Shown here one piece after another: positions 58,285 to 64,000 of a DNA stretch of 64,000 nucleotides. Under the pieces are notes generated by a model that was not told the origin of the DNA, did not search any database, and saw only the letters and a program-made list of their open reading frames with translations. This DNA comes from Streptomyces lincolnensis (GTDB taxonomy: Bacteria; Actinomycetota; Actinomycetes; Streptomycetales; Streptomycetaceae): the NCBI RefSeq assembly GCF_021173675.1, contig NZ_JAIHON010000009.1:310001-374000 (forward strand). Direction: 5' to 3'. How positions within the stretch are numbered: position 1 is the first letter of the stretch; every line of letters starts with the position of its first letter. Both the position numbers and the translations under genes were made by a program.

Positions 58285-58356
58285 TGGACGATACTGGGAT
58301 TGAACCAGTGACCTCTTCCGTGTCAGGGAAGCGCTCTCCCGCTGAGCTAATCGTCC
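58285..58356 (-). tRNA. tRNA-Val (anticodon GAC), first copy
   Basis: A 72-nt cloverleaf identical to the copy at 58071-58142, including acceptor GGACGAT/ATCGTCC and anticodon GAC. Confidence 0.93.
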
Positions 58357-58360
58357 TTGG

Positions 58361-58431
58361 AGGTGGAGACGGGATTTGAACCCGTGTAGACGGCTTTGCA
58401 GGCCGTTGCCTCGCCTCTCGGCCACTCCACC
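58361..58431 (-). tRNA. tRNA-Cys (anticodon GCA)
   Basis: A 71-nt cloverleaf with acceptor GGTGGAG/CTCCACC, anticodon loop CTGCAAA (GCA) and T-arm GGGTTTGAATCCC. Confidence 0.93.
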
Positions 58432-58468
58432 AGGAGTGTCAGGGGACCGGGATCCCCGACTTCCTTCG

Positions 58469-58541
58469 AGCGGACGACGAGGTTCGAACTCGCGACCTCA
58501 ACCTTGGCAAGGTTGCGCTCTACCAACTGAGCTACGTCCGC
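58469..58541 (-). tRNA. tRNA-Gly (anticodon GCC)
   Basis: A 73-nt cloverleaf with acceptor GCGGACG/CGTCCGC, anticodon loop TTGCCAA (GCC) and T-arm GAGTTCGAACCTC. It is the first gene of the tRNA operon. Confidence 0.93.
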
Positions 58542-58582
58542 TTGTCGTTTCGGTCGGCTCACGCGTCCCGGTGACGAGTTGA

Positions 58583-58610
58583 ACTCTAGCGGATTCCGGG
58601 GCCAGCACAA
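58583..58610 (-). promoter_or_regulatory. tRNA operon promoter
   Basis: On the minus strand TTGTGC (58610-58605), a 16-bp spacer and TAGAGT (58588-58583) precede tRNA-Gly by about 40 bp, a typical distance for a stable-RNA promoter. Confidence 0.5.
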
Positions 58611-58719
58611 AAACGCGTTTGCGCAGCGTGCTGCGCTGCGCCTGCTCACAGCGGTGCGCGAGGCTCCCGAGCGGACATGACCAGGTCACCTGCCGGACAC
58701 GCGCCATAGACTCGGCAGC

Positions 58720-59766
58720 GTGCGCGACCTCCCTGCTCTCGCCCGCTTCGGTGACCGTGTCGCCACCGGGCTCCTCGACGTCACCGGCGATCCCGCGGCT
58801 CTGGACTCCACCGGTTTCTGGGCCGTGACCGCCGATTTCGAGGGCCGCGTGACCTGCGCACGCTTCCGGGAGGTACGACGAGAGCCGGTGCCCGCCCCGG
58901 TGCCGGGGGCCTGGCGGGGGCCGGCCGTCGGTGACTGGACATCCTCCCTCGATCGCGCCGCGTACATGGCCGGGGTGGCCCGGATCCGGGAGTACATCGC
59001 GACCGGAGAGGTCTACCAGGCCAACCTGTGCCGGGTGCTGTCCGCCCCCGTCGTCCCCGGCGCCGACGTGGACGCCCTGACCGCGCTGCTGGCCCGCGGC
59101 AACCCGGCGCCGTATGCAGGAACGATCCGGCTGCCCGGTCACGGTGTGGAGATCGCCACCGCCTCCCCGGAGCTGTTCCTGCGCCGGGACGGCCGCACGG
59201 TCGTCTCCGGACCGATCAAGGGCACCGGGCGGACCGAGGCGGACCTGCTGGCCAAGGACTACGCCGAGAACGTGATGATCGTGGACCTGGTCCGCAACGA
59301 CCTGGGGCGGGTGTGCGCCACGGGCAGTGTGACCGTCCCCGACCTGTGCGCCGTGGAGAAGCATCCCGGCCTGGTGCATCTGGTCTCCACGGTGCGCGGG
59401 GAGCTGCGGGACGGGGCGGGCTGGCCCGGGCTGATGGCCGCCGCCTTCCCGCCCGGTTCGGTGACCGGGGCGCCCAAGTCGAGTGCGCTGCGGATCATCG
59501 AGGAGCTGGAGACGGCGCCGAGGGGGCCGTACTGCGGCGGGATCGGCTGGGTGGACGCCGACCGTGGCACCGGCGAGCTGGCCGTCGGCATCCGGACGTT
59601 CTGGATCGACCGCGCCGCCGGTCTGCTGCGCTTCGGCACCGGAGCCGGGATCACCTGGGGCTCCGACGCCGAGGCCGAATGGCACGAGACCGAACTGAAG
59701 GCCTCCCGACTGCTAGCGGTAGCGTCGGGGACGTACGACGGCAGCGGAGAGGGACCGACCACGTGA
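58720..59766 (+). CDS. pabB: Aminodeoxychorismate synthase component I
   Basis: A 348-residue chorismate-binding enzyme. The motif PIKGTGRTEAD contains the lysine characteristic of aminodeoxychorismate synthase; anthranilate synthase has PIAGT. The chorismate core also shows EVYQANLCRVLS, MIVDLVRNDLGRV and FPPGSVTGAPKSSALRIIEE. It is shorter than full PabB because the N-terminal half is reduced. It makes aminodeoxychorismate for folate. GTG at 58720 lies 6 bp past TAGACT and is probably leaderless. GTGA overlap with pabC. Confidence 0.9.
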   Translation: MRDLPALARFGDRVATGLLDVTGDPAALDSTGFWAVTADFEGRVTCARFREVRREPVPAPVPGAWRGPAVGDWTSSLDRAAYMAGVARIREYIATGEVYQANLCRVLSAPVVPGADVDALTALLARGNPAPYAGTIRLPGHGVEIATASPELFLRRDGRTVVSGPIKGTGRTEADLLAKDYAENVMIVDLVRNDLGRVCATGSVTVPDLCAVEKHPGLVHLVSTVRGELRDGAGWPGLMAAAFPPGSVTGAPKSSALRIIEELETAPRGPYCGGIGWVDADRGTGELAVGIRTFWIDRAAGLLRFGTGAGITWGSDAEAEWHETELKASRLLAVASGTYDGSGEGPTT

Positions 59767-60584
59767 AGATCTGGCTCAACGGCGGGCTGCAGGAGATCGA
59801 GACCGCCCGCGTCTCCGTCCTCGACCACGGACTGACCGTGGGCGACGGCGTCTTCGAGACGGTGAAGGCGGTCGACGGCAGGCCGTTCGCGCTCACCCGC
59901 CACCTCGACCGGCTCGTCCGCTCCGCGCGCGGCCTCGGCCTGCCCGACCCCGACCTCGACGAGATACGCGGTGCCTCCGCGGCCGTCCTGGAGGCCAACC
60001 CGATGCCGCTCGGGCGGCTGCGCATCACCTACACCGGCGGCCACGGCCCGCTCGGCTCCGACCGCGGTGAGCAGGGACCGACCCTCGTGGTCGCGCTCGG
60101 CGAGTCGGCCCGGCGCCCGGACTCCACGGCCGTGATCACGGTCCCCTGGACCCGCAACGAGCGCGGCGCCCTGACCGGCCTGAAGACGACCTCGTACGCC
60201 GAGAACGTCGTCGCCCTGGCCCGGGCCCGCGAGCACGGGGCCACCGAGGCGCTGTTCGGCAACACCGTCGGACAGTTGTGCGAGGGGACCGGGTCGAACG
60301 TCTTCGTCGTGCTCGACGGCGAGATCCACACCCCGCCGCTCGCCTCCGGCTGCCTCGCGGGCATCACCCGCGCCCTCGCGATCGAGTGGACGGGCGCCCA
60401 GGAGACCGACCTGCCGCTGGACGTCCTGGACCGGGCCGAGGAGGTCTTCCTGACCTCGACCCTGCGGGACGTCCAGGCCGTCCACCGCGTCGACGACCGC
60501 GAACTGCCCGGCGCCCAGGGCCCGGTGACCGTCAAGGCCATGCACACCTTCGACGAGCGGTCCGGCGACGACCTCGACCCGTGA
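59763..60584 (+). CDS. pabC: Aminodeoxychorismate lyase (class IV PLP enzyme)
   Basis: A 273-residue fold-type IV PLP enzyme. The PLP lysine is in LTGLKTTSYAENVVALARA, followed by EGTGSNVFVVLDGE and FLTSTLRDVQAV. It splits aminodeoxychorismate into p-aminobenzoate and pyruvate for folate. D-amino-acid or branched-chain aminotransferase activity is an alternative by fold, but coupling to pabB favours PabC. GTG at 59763 overlaps the pabB stop. Confidence 0.92.
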   Translation: MKIWLNGGLQEIETARVSVLDHGLTVGDGVFETVKAVDGRPFALTRHLDRLVRSARGLGLPDPDLDEIRGASAAVLEANPMPLGRLRITYTGGHGPLGSDRGEQGPTLVVALGESARRPDSTAVITVPWTRNERGALTGLKTTSYAENVVALARAREHGATEALFGNTVGQLCEGTGSNVFVVLDGEIHTPPLASGCLAGITRALAIEWTGAQETDLPLDVLDRAEEVFLTSTLRDVQAVHRVDDRELPGAQGPVTVKAMHTFDERSGDDLDP

Positions 60585-60620
60585 GCATCGCGAAGATCGG
60601 GAAAAGCGGGGGATATTCGG

Positions 60621-60649
60621 CTGACCGGGAGCTCGGCAGCGGGTAGAAC
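60621..60649 (+). promoter_or_regulatory. Promoter candidate for the tandem GNAT gene
   Basis: CTGACC (60621-60626), 17-bp spacer, TAGAAC (60644-60649), eight bases before the ATG at 60657. This predicts a leaderless transcript. Confidence 0.45.
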
Positions 60650-60656
60650 ATCCGTG

Positions 60657-61481
60657 ATGACCACGACCCTGCGGCCGATCGAGCCGCTTCAGCGCGCGGC
60701 CGACGGGACGTGTTCACGCCGCTTCCAGGTGTGCGTGAACAGCCGTCCCGTCGGCGTCATACACCTCGGCACCTCCCCCACCTTCGGCGCCGAGGTGGCC
60801 CTGATCACGGACCTGCGGATCGAGGAGCCGGACCGCCGGCGCGGCCGGGCCACCGTGGCCGTGCTCGCCGCGGAGGAGGTGGCGCGCGGCTGGGGCTGCC
60901 GGCGCATCGAGGCGGCGGTGCCGGCCGAGGCGGGGACGGCGCTCGGACTGGCGACCGCCCTCGGGTACGTCGTCCGCAACCGGCTGATGGGGAAGACCGT
61001 CGGCGCCACCGCGCCCGTCCTGCCGGCCGGGAGCCGGAGCCGTCCCATGACCCAGGCGGAGTTCGCGGTCTGGACGGTCCACGCGAAGGAGGAGTACGCG
61101 CAGAGCTGGATCTCCCGCGGGGTGCCCGAGAGCGAGGCCCGCGTCAAGGCCGACAAGGACCACGACAAGATGCTGCCCGACGGCCCGGACACCGAGGGCG
61201 TGCTCCTGAGCGTCCTGGAGCACGAGGGGACCCCGGTCGGCACCCTGTGGCTGGCGGCCCGCAACGGGTTCGGTTTCGTCTACGACGTCGAGACCGCCGA
61301 GGCCCACCGGGGCCGGGGGCACGGCCGGAGCCTGATGCTGGTCGCGGAGGCACAGACCGCCGAGGCCGGATGGCCCGGCGTCCGCCTCAACGTCTTCGCG
61401 GGCAACACGCCCGCCGAGCGGCTCTACGCCTCACTCGGCTACGAGACGATCACCCACCACGTGTTCAAGGAGCTGCTCTGA
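60657..61481 (+). CDS. Tandem GNAT-domain acetyltransferase
   Basis: A 274-residue protein with two GNAT-like domains. The first (about 15-125) contains LRIEEPDRRRGRATVAVLAA. The second (about 135-272) contains YDVETAEAHRGRGHGRSLMLVAE and VRLNVFAGNTPAERLYASLG. The second has the clearer acetyl-CoA motif, so the first may be regulatory or degenerate. Substrate is unknown. The GTG at 60654 immediately precedes ATG 60657. It follows pabC closely but has its own promoter-like pair. Confidence 0.88.
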   Translation: MTTTLRPIEPLQRAADGTCSRRFQVCVNSRPVGVIHLGTSPTFGAEVALITDLRIEEPDRRRGRATVAVLAAEEVARGWGCRRIEAAVPAEAGTALGLATALGYVVRNRLMGKTVGATAPVLPAGSRSRPMTQAEFAVWTVHAKEEYAQSWISRGVPESEARVKADKDHDKMLPDGPDTEGVLLSVLEHEGTPVGTLWLAARNGFGFVYDVETAEAHRGRGHGRSLMLVAEAQTAEAGWPGVRLNVFAGNTPAERLYASLGYETITHHVFKELL

Positions 61482-61484
61482 GGA

Positions 61485-62006
61485 TCACGCGCCCTCGGCC
61501 AGCAGCCGGTCCGCGATCTCCTCGACGCGCTCGCGCAGCCCCTCCTGGCTCTTGCCGCCGTCGAGGCGCTCGCCGCCGATGACGTAGGTGGGGGTACCGG
61601 TGACGCCGATCGCCTTGCCCTCGGCCTGGTCGGCGTCCACGATCAGGATGTGCCGGCCGTCGATGAGCGCGGTGTCGAACTCCTCGGCGTCCAGGCCGAG
61701 TTCGGCGGCCACCTCGACCAGGAGGGCCTCGCCCCGGCGGTCCAGCTCGGCCACCCTGGCGAGCACCGCCTCGACGTAGGCCCAGCCCTGTCCCTGCTCC
61801 GCGGCCTCCTCGGCGGCCTGCGCGGCGGCGAAGGCGTGCCGGTGCTTCTCCAGCGGGAAGTGCCGCAGCCGCAGTTCCAGCCGGTCGCCGTAGCGGGCGC
61901 GCAGGGCACGCAGGTCGTCCAGGGCGTCACGGCAGTCCGGGCACTGGAGTTCGCACCAGACGTCGAGGACGGGGGAGGCGGGACGGGCGGGGGAGGAGTC
62001 GCTCAT
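61485..62006 (-). CDS. DsbA-family (FrnE-like) thioredoxin-fold protein
   Basis: A 173-residue DsbA-fold oxidoreductase. The active site CPDC is at residues 22-25, with an extra Cys18, and the cis-Pro loop is GVTGTPTYVIGG. The helical insertion between them is typical of FrnE/HCCA isomerase-type DsbA proteins. No signal peptide is visible, so it is probably cytoplasmic. The ATG at 62006 (MSDSSPARPAS) is preceded by GGAAG; GTG 62012 is possible. It converges with the tandem GNAT gene, ending 3 bp apart. Confidence 0.9.
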   Translation of the reverse strand: MSDSSPARPASPVLDVWCELQCPDCRDALDDLRALRARYGDRLELRLRHFPLEKHRHAFAAAQAAEEAAEQGQGWAYVEAVLARVAELDRRGEALLVEVAAELGLDAEEFDTALIDGRHILIVDADQAEGKAIGVTGTPTYVIGGERLDGGKSQEGLRERVEEIADRLLAEGA

Positions 62007-62222
62007 GGTCACAGTCTTCCAGCCCGGGTTCGCGGGACCGAATCGGACCTCGGCGCGGTACGGCGTCCACCGCCGGTCGTAGGACGCGGACCGGCACCTG
62101 CGGAGGAGCCGACCCGGAGATGTCCCTGATGTCCTGCCGCACCATGGCCCGGCGGGGTGCGGCGGGTGCAGGATGGAAGGGACGAACCGCCCCGCTCGAC
62201 CGAGCCCTGCCTGGAGGACCGG

Positions 62223-62669
62223 ATGATTGCCGAGACCGTCTGTTCCGCCGTTTCCGCGGCCGGCCTGGGCATCGCGGCGGTCACGGCGTACCGCAAGCGA
62301 TTCCTCGCGGCCACCCGTATCGCGGCCTACTCGCTCGTCCCGATCGGGCTGGTCATGACCGGTGTCGTCGAGTGGGTCGCGGACACCGCGTTCAGCCCGG
62401 CGGCGTGGGCCGGCTTCGGCGTGCTCGGCGCGTCCTGGCTGCTGTTCGCGAGCACACGCGCCGTGGAGCGCCGCCGTGGCGGCACCCGCAAGGAACGCAG
62501 GGCGGCCGCCAAGGGCGCCCAGCGCGAGGCGGTGGCCCCGGCGGCCTCGGCGCCGTCCCTGGGCGCCGGCTCCCGGCCTGCGGCCCAGCCCGCGAAGCGG
62601 CCCCGCGCCGAGACCGCCACGGAAGACTTCAGCGACATCGAGGCCATCCTGAAGAAGCACGGCATATGA
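62223..62669 (+). CDS. Small two-helix membrane protein
   Basis: A 148-residue protein with about two or three membrane helices (TVCSAVSAAGLGIAAVTAY, IAAYSLVPIGLVMTGVVEWV, AAWAGFGVLGASWLLFA) and a Lys/Arg/Ala-rich cytoplasmic tail ending IEAILKKHGI. Function is unknown. The ATG at 62223 follows GGAGG. Confidence 0.8.
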   Translation: MIAETVCSAVSAAGLGIAAVTAYRKRFLAATRIAAYSLVPIGLVMTGVVEWVADTAFSPAAWAGFGVLGASWLLFASTRAVERRRGGTRKERRAAAKGAQREAVAPAASAPSLGAGSRPAAQPAKRPRAETATEDFSDIEAILKKHGI

Positions 62670-62837
62670 CCTGCGCATGAGGTCCGGTGCATGAGGACTG
62701 AAACGACACAGTGAGGTCCTGGCCCGTCCCGAAGTGATCAAGACCCGAACCGGACATCACGGAAATCGGCGAACTCCCGCTCAATCCGGGCGTGTTGATC
62801 GCGCGAAGTCGGTCCACTGCGTCATCATCGCCGCGAG

Positions 62838-62990
62838 ATGCTGGACACGACACAGAGCGATACCGCGCCGCCGCAGGACGAGCCGCGTGGATGCCTCTTC
62901 GCCCTTTCCCAGCCACCGCTGATGATCTTTCTTGCGGTGATCGGGTGTCTGCTGCTCATGGCTGCGCTGCACGATCTGCTGCTGCTCTGA
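62838..62990 (+). CDS. 50-residue single-pass membrane protein
   Basis: A 50-residue ORF: a short acidic N-terminus (MLDTTQSDTAPPQDEPRG), then CLFALSQPPLMIFLAVIG and a Leu-rich C-terminal membrane helix ending LHDLLLL. I judge it a real small protein because the composition is clean, third-position GC matches the genome and a hairpin follows 8 bp after the stop. No strong ribosome-binding site is seen. Function is unknown. Confidence 0.6.
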   Translation: MLDTTQSDTAPPQDEPRGCLFALSQPPLMIFLAVIGCLLLMAALHDLLLL

Positions 62991-62998
62991 GCCGTACC

Positions 62999-63031
62999 CG
63001 TGGTTCCCGGCGCCACCCGCTGGGAACCACG
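62999..63031 (+). terminator. Hairpin after the 50-residue membrane protein
   Basis: CGTGGTTCCC (62999-63008) pairs with GGGAACCACG (63022-63031) over a 13-base loop, 8 bp past the stop. Confidence 0.75.
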
Positions 63032-63094
63032 TCGACATCCAGGGACAGGGAAGGGACGGGGTCAGGGCCAGAGCCAGGGTCCGGTGTCCGGGCG

Positions 63095-63655
63095 TCAGCC
63101 CGCCGCCTCCTTGCGCCGCGCCCGGTAGGCGGCGACATGCAGCCGGTTTCCGCAGGTCCGGCTGTCGCAGTAGCGCCGCGAGCGGTTCCGGGACAGATCC
63201 ACGAAGGCGCGCCGGCAGTCCGGCGCCTCGCAGCGGCGCAGCCGCTCCTGCTCACCGGCCACCACGAAGAACGCCAGCGCCATCCCGCAGTCGGCCGCGA
63301 GGTGATCGGCGATGGAGGCCCCGGGGGCGAAGTAGTGCACGTGCCAGTCGTAGCCGTCGTGGTCCGTGAGCCGGGGCGTGGTGCCCGCGGCGGCGATCAG
63401 CTCGTTGATCAGGCCGGCCGCGGTGCGGGGGTCCGGGGCGGCGAAGACCGAGGCGAACCGGCCGCGGAGCTTGCGCACCGCCGTCAGGTCGAGCTCGGAG
63501 AGCACGCCGACGTCACTGACCTCGTGGCTTCGTACGAAATCCTCTAGGGCCGCGAGATCCGGCAGCGCGTCCGGGGTCACGTCGTCCTCCGGCGCGGTGT
63601 TCACCAGATCCACCACGGTGTCGAGGGCGCACCGGGTGTCGTGGGTGATCAGCAC
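63095..63655 (-). CDS. CGNR zinc-finger / ABATE-domain protein
   Basis: A 186-residue protein. The N-terminal ABATE-like helical domain (TRCALDTVVDLVNTAPEDDV) is followed by the CGNR zinc finger at the C-terminus (RCEAPDCRRAFVDLSRNRSR, YCDSRTCGNRLHVAAYRARR), which is predicted to bind nucleic acid. Such proteins are likely stress-related transcription regulators. I chose the GTG at 63655 because AGGGAG lies six bases upstream; an earlier ATG at 63724 would add a basic, unsupported extension. Confidence 0.87.
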   Translation of the reverse strand: MLITHDTRCALDTVVDLVNTAPEDDVTPDALPDLAALEDFVRSHEVSDVGVLSELDLTAVRKLRGRFASVFAAPDPRTAAGLINELIAAAGTTPRLTDHDGYDWHVHYFAPGASIADHLAADCGMALAFFVVAGEQERLRRCEAPDCRRAFVDLSRNRSRRYCDSRTCGNRLHVAAYRARRKEAAG

Positions 63656-63780
63656 GTTTCGCTCCCTGGCCTGGAGGCGGGCGGCCGCCCGCCGATGCTG
63701 GCCGATGGTAGTGGCTCCGCCCATACCGGGGCAGTCGCGTCACCCGTGGGGCGGCAATCCCGGCCACGGACGCACACGCC

Positions 63781-63820
63781 TCGGCGCCGTCACCGTGATG
63801 ACTCACGGTGACGGCGCCGA
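63781..63820 (-). terminator. Perfect 18-bp hairpin after ssgB
   Basis: TCGGCGCCGTCACCGTGA (63781-63798), loop TGAC, exact complement (63803-63820). It lies about 80 bp past the minus-strand ssgB stop and is the strongest hairpin in the window. Confidence 0.85.
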
Positions 63821-63898
63821 ATCCAGCCGTATGCAGTTGTCTGAGCCCGAGCCGTCTCCCCGAGTGGACGGCGCCGGGCGGCTCTGTACGGCCTCGGC

Positions 63899-64000
63899 CT
63901 AGCTCTCCGCCAGGATGTGCGAGAGCTCCTGATCGAGGTCGAAGTGACGGTGCTCGGTGCCCGGGGGTACAGCGGCGTCCGTCCGCTTCAGGAAGGACTC
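63899..64000 (-). CDS. ssgB: SsgB sporulation-specific cell-division activator, C-terminal fragment
   Basis: Only the last 33 residues are inside the window; the gene runs off the right edge. The visible end, ESFLKRTDAAVPPGTEHRHF then DLDQELSHILAES, matches from memory the C-terminus of SsgB. SsgB is the SALP protein that recruits FtsZ to future septum sites during sporulation. No conclusion about the start or regulation is possible. Confidence 0.85.
   Translation of the reverse strand, partial: ESFLKRTDAAVPPGTEHRHFDLDQELSHILAES

Noticed and set aside
55657..58425. Long minus-strand frame across small genes, repeats and tRNAs
   Set aside because: It runs through a tandem repeat array and three tRNA genes and encodes no recognisable domain.
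63735..63902. Small plus-strand ORF near the right edge
   Set aside because: It spans a perfect terminator hairpin and the ssgB 3' end on the other strand; no ribosome-binding site.

Overview
This window is chromosomal DNA of a Streptomyces species. The evidence is very high GC with strong third-position GC bias, frequent GTG starts, translational coupling through ATGA/GTGA overlaps, the arginine cluster order argC-argJ-argB-argD-argR with argH further on, and the C-terminus of the sporulation protein SsgB at the right edge. From memory, the gene order follows the S. coelicolor core segment around argCJBDR, argH, pqrAB, glpQ1, a methionine ABC transporter, cobalamin genes and ssgB. The species cannot be named from sequence alone. 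Most genes are core metabolism; no prophage, IS element or CRISPR array is seen.

Layout. 1-12.9 kb: a TPR-type regulator fragment, a NUDIX hydrolase carrying the only in-frame TTA codon I found, 3-hydroxybutyryl-CoA dehydrogenase, a Tat-exported glycosidase-like protein, a MocR regulator and EamA transporter with overlapping divergent start codons, a degenerate histidine phosphatase, a secreted GH51 arabinofuranosidase, and an AraC regulator. 13-17.8 kb: the argCJBDR operon behind an ARG-box promoter. 17.9-25 kb, minus strand: a membrane/extracytoplasmic flavin electron-transfer operon (ferric-reductase-like protein, three-domain FMN-binding protein, ApbE flavin transferase), a heme peroxidase, a PPOX-fold protein and a secreted protein with a duplicated domain. 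25-29.8 kb: argH, an aldo/keto reductase and the pqrAB-like TetR/MFS pair. 29.9-36.8 kb: a MoxR-DUF58-VWA operon, about 830 bp with no convincing gene, then an HtrA-like protease and a two-component system. 36.9-41.9 kb: acyltransferase, glycerophosphodiesterase with PHO-box-like repeats, a sigma factor, GNAT, two small membrane proteins and a HAD hydrolase. 41.9-44.8 kb: metNIQ preceded by a tiny Cys/Met-rich leader ORF. 45-52.8 kb: GNAT and corrinoid/siroheme genes (cobL, a BluB-CobT fusion, cysG). 52.9-58 kb: RNA methyltransferase, Ser/Thr kinase, small proteins, a 63-bp tandem repeat array, an APH-fold kinase and a zinc-ribbon protein. 58-58.6 kb: a five-tRNA operon (Gly-Cys-Val-Val-Val). 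58.7-64 kb: pabB-pabC, GNAT, a DsbA-fold protein, small membrane proteins, a CGNR zinc-finger protein and ssgB (partial).

How the genes work together. ARG-box promoters link argC and argH to the ArgR encoded in the same cluster. cobL, bluB-cobT and cysG supply corrin methylation, lower-ligand synthesis/activation and the uroporphyrinogen branch point. The ferric-reductase-like, FMN-binding and ApbE proteins form one plausible electron-transfer chain. The most interesting regulatory DNA is the Cys/Met leader before metNIQ, the concentric double operator over the pqrA start, and two families of non-coding repeats: one always follows stop codons in sense orientation, the other forms a five-unit tandem array.
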